A DNA stretch of 64,000 nt from Actinophytocola xanthii (GTDB lineage Bacteria; Actinomycetota; Actinomycetes; Mycobacteriales; Pseudonocardiaceae): NCBI RefSeq assembly GCF_001921205.1, contig NZ_MSIE01000008.1, positions 171,017-235,016 on the forward strand, given 5' to 3'. Both the position numbers and the translations under genes were made by a program. The notes under the pieces are model-generated. The model was not told the DNA's origin and did no database searches. It saw only the letters and a list, made by a program, of their open reading frames with translations. This document shows positions 34,970 to 42,944 of this stretch, in pieces (the stretch's first letter is position 1; each line of letters opens with the position of its first letter).

Positions 34970-35260
34970 CTAGTTTTCCCGGCCCTCGGGCTCGTCTCGG
35001 CTCTCCGCCGAGCCGCCCTCGGAAGCCAGCTTGACCAGCGTGGTGTCGTCCCGCGCACCGACCAGCTGGGTCATCTCGCCGGAGGGAGCCTCCCAGGCCG
35101 CCGACCTCGGAATGTGGACCCGCTTCCGCTCCGCCTCGCGCTCGGACTCCCGGTCCGCCTCCGCGAGGATCTCGGCACTGCGCCGCCGGTACTCGTCGGT
35201 GGTGATGCGCCCGGAGGTCAACTCCTCGCCGAGCTCCCGGAACCTGTCCTGCCAGCCCAT
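34970..35260 (-). CDS. SHOCT-like protein, paralog 3 (short)
   Basis: 96 aa. MGWQDRFRELGEELTSG, then TTDEYRRRSAEILAEA, repeats the N-terminal motif of the two larger paralogs. EMTQLV and DTTLVK echo their TQxV motifs. There is no transmembrane helix or outer domain, so it is only the cytoplasmic head. It sits 101 nt upstream of the glycan operon on the same strand, and is divergent from msrA. It could act as a soluble regulator or competitor of the larger paralogs (speculative). Confidence 0.75.
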   Translation of the reverse strand: MGWQDRFRELGEELTSGRITTDEYRRRSAEILAEADRESEREAERKRVHIPRSAAWEAPSGEMTQLVGARDDTTLVKLASEGGSAESRDEPEGREN

Positions 35261-35359
35261 GTCCCCGCCCCCTGCTGTTCGCCGGTGGGAAGTTGTTACC
35301 ACGCTCCGGTGTTGTTCTCGGTGTGTGGACCTGCCACGAGGTCTACGTAGAGTGGAGGT

Positions 35360-36028
<669 letters not shown>

Positions 36029-36035
36029 GGCGAGG

Positions 36036-36111
36036 TGGAGCGGACGACGGGATTCGAACCCGCGACCCTCACCTTGGCAAGGTGATGCGCTACCAGCTGC
36101 GCTACGTCCGC
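36036..36111 (-). tRNA. tRNA-Gly (GCC)
   Basis: 76 nt including the encoded CCA. The acceptor arms GCGGACG and CGTCCGC pair over 7 bp. The T-loop GGTTCGAATCC and the D-arm GCGCAGCTGGTAGCGC are standard. The anticodon loop CTTGCCAAG holds GCC, which reads GGC glycine codons. The only RNA gene visible in the window. Confidence 0.93.
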
Positions 36112-36322
36112 ATACGCGGCCGTTGACCGCGTTGCTGGGGGCCAGTGTAGCCGACCCGGCCGAGCAGGCAGCAGTGGACCATCGCGACCCGGCCACTGCG
36201 CTGCTCGGCCTAGTACTTTTGGTGGGATCACTTTCCCGTTCTTCACGTTTGTCGTCCACGAGAAACCTCGCTGTGGCATGTTGAGCCCATCCCGTGGCGG
36301 CCGGGAGGAGGTGCCGGGTTCG

Positions 36323-37891
36323 ATGACCGGCGAGGTTCCGAAAGGGTCATCGGTGGACGATCCGAGTCCGGAGGATCGTCTGCTGCTGGAACGGCTCCGC
36401 GCGGGTGAGGACGCGGCGTTCGGGGAGTTGTTCTCGCGGCACTCCACTGCCGTCTACCGCCTCGCGGTCGGCCTGGTGAACGACCGTGCCGAGGCCGAGG
36501 ACCTCACGGCCGAGGCGTTCTTCCGGGTGCTGCAGGCCATCCGGCGCGGGTCCGGACCGGTTGACAACGTGCGGGGTTACCTGCTGATCGTCGCCCGGCG
36601 GGTGGCCTGGGAGTGGAGCCTGCGCCGCCGGGACGTGCCGGTGTCCGACGAGGAGCTCACCCACCGCGCCCCCTCCGACCCCGACGCCACCGGGGTGCTC
36701 ACCGAGCGGAACCTGATCCGCCGGGCGTTCACCAGCCTTCCGGAGAGATGGCGCAACGTGCTCTGGAAGATGGAGGTGGAGGGCGAGCGCCCGGCGGCGG
36801 TGGCCCTCAACTTCGGTCTCAGCCCCAACGCCACCGCCGCCCTCGCCCGCCGTGCCCGTCAGGGCCTGCGCGCTGCCTACCTGCAGGCCCACCTCGCCGC
36901 CGACCGCAGCGCGACCGGCTGCCGCTCGGTCCTGGAGAAGCTGGGGGCCTACACCGCCGGCAGCACCAGCGGCATCGAGTACCGCCGGATCCGCGCGCAC
37001 CTGTCGACCTGCGCCTCGTGCACCGCGATGTACGCCGAGCTGCGCGACGTCTGCTCCGGTCTGCGGGCCCATGCCGCCTACATCGCCCTGCCCGCCACCG
37101 TCGCCGTCGGTGCCGCCGCGGCCCAGCTCGCCGGCGGGACGACCGCGACCGGCACGGCGGGTGCCGCCTCCGCCGGGCTCGGTGGGTCGATCGGTACGGG
37201 GTTGGGTGCGGCCGTGAAGGGGCTGCTCGCCACCACCAAGATCCAGGTCGGCATCGCGGCGGGCTCAGCCGCGGCCATCGGCGCCATGGGCATCGTCACG
37301 ATCGCCTGGGGCGGCGACGGCGCGTCCAGCCCGACGGGCCTCTCGAGCGAGGGCGCCGTTCGGCTCGAGGTGACCGACCCGCCGCCCTCGCCGCTCACCT
37401 CGACCTCGCTCCACCTCGCCGAGGGCGAGCTGAGCAGCCATGCCTCGGTCGCGCCGGGGGAGCGGGACGGCGGCCCGGCGGTGCCGGCACCCCGCCAGGG
37501 CGGCTCCTCCCCGACCTCGTCCTCGCCGACCGTCGCCCCGACCTCCGGCGCGGACCTGACCGCCTCCACGCTGGGGGCTCCCGCCGGGTACGACGACACC
37601 GTGCCCGTGCTCTCCCGGGAGACCACCGTCGAGCGGTACACGCAGGTCGAGGACGGCGTGGTGATGGTCTACGAGACGACCACGGTCACCGAGGTCAACT
37701 CCCTGGACCAGACCAGGACCTCCACCCAGACCACCTCGTTCGCCGAACCGCCGGCCAGCGAGACACCGGACTCGTCGGCGGGGTCGACCGGACCCTCCGA
37801 ACCGTCCTCGACCCCCTCGTCGGTCCCCACGCCCACCCCCTCGTCGACCCAGTCGCCGAAGAACTCGGCGAGCCCCGACGGCGGTTCGTAG
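36323..37891 (+). CDS. Membrane-bound ECF sigma factor fused to zinc-finger anti-sigma domain (ECF53-like)
   Basis: About 522 aa. Residues 20-185 contain ECF sigma regions 2 (DRAEAEDLTAEAFFRVLQA) and 4 (SLPERWRNVLWKMEVEGERPA). Next comes a zinc-binding anti-sigma-like motif HLSTCASC (His-x3-Cys-x2-Cys) near residue 228. Two hydrophobic segments (about 255-330) lead to a roughly 190-residue Ser/Thr/Pro-rich outer tail. Fused sigma/anti-sigma proteins of this kind belong to the ECF53 class. The sigma part may be released on an envelope signal. The start is uncertain; GTG 36311 is possible. Confidence 0.82.
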   Translation: MTGEVPKGSSVDDPSPEDRLLLERLRAGEDAAFGELFSRHSTAVYRLAVGLVNDRAEAEDLTAEAFFRVLQAIRRGSGPVDNVRGYLLIVARRVAWEWSLRRRDVPVSDEELTHRAPSDPDATGVLTERNLIRRAFTSLPERWRNVLWKMEVEGERPAAVALNFGLSPNATAALARRARQGLRAAYLQAHLAADRSATGCRSVLEKLGAYTAGSTSGIEYRRIRAHLSTCASCTAMYAELRDVCSGLRAHAAYIALPATVAVGAAAAQLAGGTTATGTAGAASAGLGGSIGTGLGAAVKGLLATTKIQVGIAAGSAAAIGAMGIVTIAWGGDGASSPTGLSSEGAVRLEVTDPPPSPLTSTSLHLAEGELSSHASVAPGERDGGPAVPAPRQGGSSPTSSSPTVAPTSGADLTASTLGAPAGYDDTVPVLSRETTVERYTQVEDGVVMVYETTTVTEVNSLDQTRTSTQTTSFAEPPASETPDSSAGSTGPSEPSSTPSSVPTPTPSSTQSPKNSASPDGGS

Positions 37892-38003
37892 CCGCCCCAC
37901 GGCCGCGGTGTCACCCGGGCGAACCGACAGGTGCGTCGGGCGCCCCCGGTGCGCCATCATTGACGGTGATGTTCCCGACCATGCTCGGAGCCGGGAGGCC
38001 TCA

Positions 38004-38441
38004 ATGACGCGCGTTGTGCGCGGCGCGGATGGACGGCTGTGGACCCTCCACAGCCAGTTGGAGTGGCGTTCGGATTCGGAGGGCGACGAGTTCGAACACG
38101 ACGTCGCGGTCGGCAGCGCCGCCGCGATCGCGCTGCTCGTGCTGGTGATCGTGCTCGGTGCGGTCCTGATCCTGTGGTCGCCGGAAGGGCTCGTCGTCCC
38201 GCTGTGGGTGGTGCTGCTGGTGCTGCTGTTCATCCTGTTCTTCCCCACCCGGTGGGCGCTGCGCCGTCCCTGGACCGTGGTGGCGGAGACCGGTGACGAC
38301 GGCGAGGGCGACCCCACGGAGCGGTGGGTCGGCACGGTGCGCGGGGTGTTCAACGTCCGTGCCCAGATGAAGCAGGTGGCCAAGAACATCGCGATCGACA
38401 ACCGGCCGGGTATCGAGGGCCCGCTGCAACTCGTGGCGTAA
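38004..38441 (+). CDS. DUF983-like membrane protein
   Basis: 145 aa, ATG at 38004. It opens with MTRVVRGADGRLWTL, followed by an acidic FEHDVAVG segment. Two membrane helices follow (AIALLVLVIVLGAVLIL and VPLWVVLLVLLFILFF). RPWTVVAE, then RWVGTVRGVF, lies on the cytoplasmic side. The pattern is typical of an actinobacterial small membrane family often labelled DUF983. No function is known. It lies just upstream of the glycosylase gene (27 nt). Confidence 0.75.
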   Translation: MTRVVRGADGRLWTLHSQLEWRSDSEGDEFEHDVAVGSAAAIALLVLVIVLGAVLILWSPEGLVVPLWVVLLVLLFILFFPTRWALRRPWTVVAETGDDGEGDPTERWVGTVRGVFNVRAQMKQVAKNIAIDNRPGIEGPLQLVA

Positions 38442-38468
38442 TCGGGGGAATCCGGCAACACTGTCGGC

Positions 38469-39335
38469 GTGCCTGAACTTCCCGAGGTCGAAGCGCTCGC
38501 GCAGCACATTCGCGAGCACGGGGTCGGCCGCACCGTCGCCAGGGTGGACGTCGCGTCACTGAGCGTGCTCAAGACGGCGGCCCCGCCCTGGACCGCACTG
38601 CACGGCCGCACGCTGACCGCCGCGGGCCGGCACGGCAAGTTCCTCGACCTGGACTGCGACGGCCTACACCTCGTCGTCCACCTCGCGCGGGCCGGCTGGC
38701 TGCGGTGGGCGGAGACGCTCTCGGTGGCCCCGCCCCGGCCCGGCGGGAAGGGCCCGCTCGCCCTGCGGGTGCACCTCGGTCCGCCCGGCTCCGGTCCGGG
38801 CTTCGACCTGACCGAGGCCGGCACGAAGAAGGGGCTGGCGGTGTGGATCGTCGAGGACCCCGCCGAGGTGCCCGGTATCGCCGCGCTCGGACCGGACGCG
38901 CTGGCGATGACCCGCGACGAGTTCGCCGCCGTGCTCGCCGGGCACACCGAACGCCTCAAGACGGCGCTGACCACGCAGAAGATCATGGCTGGCGTCGGCA
39001 ACGCCTACTCCGACGAGATCCTGCACCTGGCCCGGCTCTCCCCGTACGCGACGGCCGGCAAGCTCACCGACGAGGCCGTCGACCGGCTCTACGAGTCGAT
39101 GCGCACGATCCTCTCCGGCGCCGTCGACCGGTCGGTCGGCCAGCATGCGGCGACGCTCAAGGGTGAGAAGCGCTCGGGGCTGCGGGTGCACGGGCGTACC
39201 GGCATGCCGTGCCCGGTCTGCGGGGACACCGTGCGGGAGGTGTCGTTCGCGGACAAGGCGTTCCAGTACTGCGCGACCTGCCAGACCGGTGGCAAGCCGC
39301 TCGCCGACCGACGGCTCTCCCGCCTGCTGAAGTAG
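38469..39335 (+). CDS. Fpg/Nei family DNA glycosylase
   Basis: 288 aa, GTG start, with the catalytic N-terminus MPELPEVE (Pro2 nucleophile, Glu3). The beta-hairpin Lys is in AGRHGKFLDL, the helix-two-turn-helix is GVGNAYSDEIL, and a C-terminal zinc finger CPVC...CATC is followed by about 15 extra residues (GGKPLADRRL). It removes oxidised bases and cuts the abasic site. The motif set does not decide between Fpg and Nei specificity. Downstream of the DUF983-like gene. Confidence 0.9.
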   Translation: MPELPEVEALAQHIREHGVGRTVARVDVASLSVLKTAAPPWTALHGRTLTAAGRHGKFLDLDCDGLHLVVHLARAGWLRWAETLSVAPPRPGGKGPLALRVHLGPPGSGPGFDLTEAGTKKGLAVWIVEDPAEVPGIAALGPDALAMTRDEFAAVLAGHTERLKTALTTQKIMAGVGNAYSDEILHLARLSPYATAGKLTDEAVDRLYESMRTILSGAVDRSVGQHAATLKGEKRSGLRVHGRTGMPCPVCGDTVREVSFADKAFQYCATCQTGGKPLADRRLSRLLK

Positions 39336-39379
39336 GGGTCGCTTGCCAGGAAGCGCACGGACGGTCGAGCATTGACGCC

Positions 39380-40657
39380 GTGACCGATCTGGTGACCGAC
39401 CACGCCGCGACGGGCCTGCTGATCCTCGTGGCGCTGGTCGGCGGCTTGTTCGCGTTGCTGGTCCGCCGTCGCAAGTCCGAGGGGTCCGTCGACGACGCGG
39501 TGCTCGACGCCGTGCAGCGCCTGTCCAAGGCCGCACCGGCGATGCGCAGCGGCCTCACCGAGGAGGCCGCGGACCAGGCAGCGAAGCACCTGGTGGAGAT
39601 GCTCAAGTGCGTGGCGATCGGCATCACCGACGCCTCGGGCACCCTGCTGTCCTGGGACGGCGGCGCCAACGAGCACTACGAGGACCTCACCGGCGCCATC
39701 GACCTCGCGGTGCGCAACGGCCAGCGGGCCCACATCCACCACACCAACCTCTCCTGTGACCAGCGCAGCCGCTGCCCGATGCGCACGGCGGTGATCGTGC
39801 CGCTGATCCCGGACGGGCAGGTCGAGGGCACGCTGATCGTGGTCGGCGGGGTCAACTCCAAGCGGCTGATCCGCGCCGCCGACGAGGTGGCGAAGTTCGT
39901 CAGCATCCAGCTCGAGCTCGCCAAGCTCGACGAGTCCAAGCAGGCCCTGGCCAAGGCCGAGGTGCGGATGCTGCGTGCACAGATCTCGCCGCACTTCCTG
40001 TACAACGCGTTGAACTCGATCTCCTCGCTGATCCGGACCGACCCGGAGCGAGCGCGGGACCTCTTACAGGAGTTCGCGGACTTCACCCGGTACTCCTTCC
40101 GCACCTCGGGGCAGTTCACCACGCTGGCCGAGGAGCTGCGCAACATCGACCGCTACCTGACCATCCAGTCCCAGCGCTACGCCGACCGGCTCAACGTCCG
40201 GATCAAGATCGCGCCCGAGGTCCTGTCGGTCGTCGTCCCGTTCCTGGTGCTCCAGCCACTGGTGGAGAACGCCGTCCAGCACGGCCTGTCGCCCAAGCCG
40301 GGCGGCGGCACCATCACCGTCGTCGCCCAGGACAACGGGAACGAGGCGCTGATCAGCGTGGAGGACGACGGGGTCGGCATGGACGCCGACCGCCTGTTCG
40401 CCGACCTGCGTGACGCCCACAAGACCGGCTCCCACGTGGGCATCGGCAACATCAACCAGCGCATGCGCTCGGTGTTCGGCGACGAGTACGCGCTGATGGC
40501 CGAGACCGCTCCGGGCGCGGGCATGAAGGTCATCCTGCGGGTGCCGAAGTTCTTCCCCGGCGTGCGCCCGGACCTGCCCAAGTTCGGCGTGTCCGAGGAC
40601 GAGCAGCAGGACTCGCCGGCGCCCGACCTGCCCTCGCAGGTCTCCCAGTCCCGTTGA
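39380..40657 (+). CDS. LytS-type sensor histidine kinase, module 1
   Basis: 425 aa from a GTG at 39380. One transmembrane helix (about 10-28) is followed by a GAF-like sensor (residues 60-190) with an unusual CDQRSRC motif (Cys-x5-Cys). The HisKA_7-type kinase has phospho-acceptor His near residue 205 in QISPHFLYNALNSIS, then LVENAVQHG, and the ATP site DDGVGM. This is the LytS/YpdA/BtsS family, where E. coli members sense pyruvate. The cognate regulator is the LytTR protein at 41657. A peptidase gene lies between them. Confidence 0.9.
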   Translation: MTDLVTDHAATGLLILVALVGGLFALLVRRRKSEGSVDDAVLDAVQRLSKAAPAMRSGLTEEAADQAAKHLVEMLKCVAIGITDASGTLLSWDGGANEHYEDLTGAIDLAVRNGQRAHIHHTNLSCDQRSRCPMRTAVIVPLIPDGQVEGTLIVVGGVNSKRLIRAADEVAKFVSIQLELAKLDESKQALAKAEVRMLRAQISPHFLYNALNSISSLIRTDPERARDLLQEFADFTRYSFRTSGQFTTLAEELRNIDRYLTIQSQRYADRLNVRIKIAPEVLSVVVPFLVLQPLVENAVQHGLSPKPGGGTITVVAQDNGNEALISVEDDGVGMDADRLFADLRDAHKTGSHVGIGNINQRMRSVFGDEYALMAETAPGAGMKVILRVPKFFPGVRPDLPKFGVSEDEQQDSPAPDLPSQVSQSR

Positions 40658-40673
40658 GCGGCAGGCGCGTTCG

Positions 40674-40717
40674 CGGTTGACCCCGACCTCCACTTCGGAA
40701 CGGGATACGGTTGACCC
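40674..40717. repeat. 10-bp direct repeat before the S49 peptidase gene
   Basis: CGGTTGACCC occurs at 40674-40683 and 40708-40717, with starts 34 bp apart. The second copy ends at the ATG of the peptidase gene. The first could serve as part of a promoter -35 (TTGACC). The spacing suggests a possible regulator site. Unproven. Confidence 0.35.
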
Positions 40718-41590
40718 ATGAGCGTCACCGAGAAGCTGGCTCAGCGTCTGCCCAAGCTCGGCGAGCGGAGCGGCAGCGGCAAACCCGTGGTCGCCGTGGT
40801 CAAGCTGCACGGGGTCATCACGCCGACGCCCTCCCCGCTGGCGCGCGGCACGATCAACATCAACACCGTCGAGTCGGCCCTGACCAGGGCGTTCGACCAC
40901 GAGCGGCTGAAAGCCGTCGCGCTCGCGGTGAACTCCCCTGGCGGTGCCCCGACCCAGTCCGCGCTGGTCGCCGAGCGGATCCGGGAGTTGGCCGAGCGCA
41001 AGGAGGTGCCGGTCATCGCGTTCTGTGAGGACGTGGTCGCCTCGGGTGGCTACTGGCTCGCCTGCGCCGCTGACGAGATCTACGCGCACAGCTCCTCGCT
41101 GGTCGGCTCGATCGGGGTGGTCACCGCCGGTTTCGGGCTGAACGGCCTGCTCGAGCGGGTAGGCGTCGAGCGACGCGTGTACACCGCCGGGGCGAACAAG
41201 GTCCGGCTCGACCCGTTCCGCCCGGAGAAGGACGAGGACGTCCAGTGGCTGCGCGGTCTCCAGGACCAGCTGCACGAGCAGTTCACCGGCTGGGTCCGCG
41301 GGCGCCGCGGCGACCGGCTGCGCGAGGACGGGGACGTGTTCAGCGGCGAGGTGTGGACCGGCGCCCGTGCCCTCGAGCTCGGTCTCGTCGACGGGCTGGG
41401 CAACATCCGCGAGGTCATCGCGAAGCGGTACCCGGACGCCGAGGTGACCGTGGCCGAGCCGAAGCGGCCGCTGCTGGCCCGGCTCGGGCTCGGCGGACCG
41501 ACCGGAGGCCTGCTCGCGCCGGCGGACCGGCTGCTGGCGGCGGTGGAGGCGGTCGAGGTGCGGGCGACCTGGTCGCGGTTCGGCCTGTGA
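40718..41590 (+). CDS. S49 peptidase (SppA-like), single-domain
   Basis: 290 aa. The catalytic Ser109 is in DVVASGGYWLAC and the general-base Lys161 in GANKVRLDPF, matching the Ser-Lys dyad of single-domain SppA. VGSIGVV near 130 completes the fold. There is no clear signal anchor, so it may be peripheral or cytosolic. SppA enzymes degrade signal-peptide remnants. It sits between a LytS kinase and its LytTR regulator, an unexpected position. It may be a passenger or may help process the membrane proteins of this module. Confidence 0.88.
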   Translation: MSVTEKLAQRLPKLGERSGSGKPVVAVVKLHGVITPTPSPLARGTININTVESALTRAFDHERLKAVALAVNSPGGAPTQSALVAERIRELAERKEVPVIAFCEDVVASGGYWLACAADEIYAHSSSLVGSIGVVTAGFGLNGLLERVGVERRVYTAGANKVRLDPFRPEKDEDVQWLRGLQDQLHEQFTGWVRGRRGDRLREDGDVFSGEVWTGARALELGLVDGLGNIREVIAKRYPDAEVTVAEPKRPLLARLGLGGPTGGLLAPADRLLAAVEAVEVRATWSRFGL

Positions 41591-41656
41591 AGCGCCTCAC
41601 CCAGCCGGGGTAAGGCGTCGGCTGGCCATGGACATTTCCATCCCGCGATCGGCAAG

Positions 41657-42496
41657 ATGCACCTCACCGTGAGTACCTCATCGAGCACCCCTGGTCTCGT
41701 CGTCCTCGCCGTCGACGACGAGAAGGACGGCATGGACCTCCTGACGGAGCGCCTGGAAGCCAATCGCTCCGTGCGGCGGGTCATCACCGCGTTCGACGCG
41801 ACCGAGGCCCTGCGCCACCTCGCCGGCGACGACCCGGAGCTGAGCGCGCGTCGCAACGCCGGCCGGCCGATCGTCGACGCCGTGTTCTCCGACCTCAAGA
41901 TGCCCGGCCTGACCGGGATGGAGATGGCGAAGGTCCTGGCCGGCTTCAAGCCGTCACCGGTGCTGGTGTTCATCACCGGGCACGGTGAGGGCAACGACGC
42001 GGTCGAGGCGTTCGACCTCGGCGCCGTGGACTTCATCCCCAAGCCGTGCGACCAGACCCGGATGGACCGCGCGATCCAGCGGGTGATCTCCAAGCTGCGC
42101 GGGGACGGCCTCGTCGGCGAGACCACCACCGCCCCGGTCGGGCCAGACCCCAACGACGACGAGGTCATCCCGGTCGAGCTGGCCGGCAACACCAAGCTGA
42201 TCCCGCGTTCGTCGGTGCGCTGGGTGGAGGCGCAGGGCGACTACGCCCGCCTGTTCACCGCCGAGGGCTCACACCTGGTGCGCATCCCGCTGGCCCAGCT
42301 CGAGGAGCGCTGGGAGAAGGCCGGCTTCGTCCGCATCCACCGCTCCTACCTCGTGCCGATCAACCTGATCACCGAGCTCCAGCTGGGCGGCAACGGCTAC
42401 CACGTGGTCATCGGCGAGGAGGAGCGCAAGCTCCCGGTGAGCCGGCGGCACACCCGTGAGCTGAAGGACCGCATCACCCGGCGCGGCGGAGTATGA
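41657..42496 (+). CDS. LytTR-family response regulator, module 1
   Basis: 279 aa. The receiver domain has Asp79 (AVFSDLKMPGL) and the conserved Lys (FIPKPCD). The C-terminal LytTR DNA-binding domain begins near residue 185 (IPRSSVRWVEAQGDYARLFT), continues with FVRIHRSYLVPINLI, and ends LPVSRRHTRELKDRI. LytTR domains bind 9-bp half-sites in pairs. The 3' end overlaps the small membrane gene as ATGA. A start at GTG 41669 is also possible. Confidence 0.9.
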   Translation: MHLTVSTSSSTPGLVVLAVDDEKDGMDLLTERLEANRSVRRVITAFDATEALRHLAGDDPELSARRNAGRPIVDAVFSDLKMPGLTGMEMAKVLAGFKPSPVLVFITGHGEGNDAVEAFDLGAVDFIPKPCDQTRMDRAIQRVISKLRGDGLVGETTTAPVGPDPNDDEVIPVELAGNTKLIPRSSVRWVEAQGDYARLFTAEGSHLVRIPLAQLEERWEKAGFVRIHRSYLVPINLITELQLGGNGYHVVIGEEERKLPVSRRHTRELKDRITRRGGV

Positions 42497-42915
42497 GCAG
42501 GCAACCCGGTGAGCCCGCGGACCGGGAGCGTGGCGGCGGTTTTCCGGACCCGCCGACGAAGCCGCGTCGCAAGCGCGTCGTGCTCGCCGACTCCCGCGCC
42601 CCGGTCACCGTCCTGCGCACGGTCGTCGAGCTGGAGGAACAGACCAGCTACGGCGAGGAGCTGGTCAGCCAGCTGATCCGCACCCAGCTGCGGACGGCCG
42701 TGCGCCTGTGGGTGATCACCGTACTGCTCCTGGCCGCGATGCCGGCCCTGTTCTTCTACGTGCCCGATCTGGCCGAGGTGACGTTCGCCGGGGTGGGCCT
42801 GCCCTGGTTGCTGATCGGCCTCGTGCCGTTCCCGTTGTTGTTCGGGATGGCCTACTGGTACAACTCGAGGGCCGAGCGGCAGGAGCAGGACTTCGTCGCG
42901 ATGGTGGAGAAGTAG
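42493..42915 (+). CDS. DUF485-like small symporter partner, module 1
   Basis: 140 aa. A long cytoplasmic N-terminus (SYGEELVSQLIRTQLRTAVR) precedes two transmembrane helices (LWVITVLLLAAMPALFF and WLLIGLVPFPLLFGMAYW) and ends YNSRAERQEQDF. This is the layout of the small membrane proteins (DUF485/DUF4212-like) encoded directly before acetate or solute symporters. It overlaps the LytTR gene and precedes the symporter by 29 nt. Likely forms or stabilises a complex with it. Confidence 0.8.
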   Translation: MSRQPGEPADRERGGGFPDPPTKPRRKRVVLADSRAPVTVLRTVVELEEQTSYGEELVSQLIRTQLRTAVRLWVITVLLLAAMPALFFYVPDLAEVTFAGVGLPWLLIGLVPFPLLFGMAYWYNSRAERQEQDFVAMVEK

Positions 42916-42944
42916 CCAACTCACTTCGGTAGGGACATCCCTCG

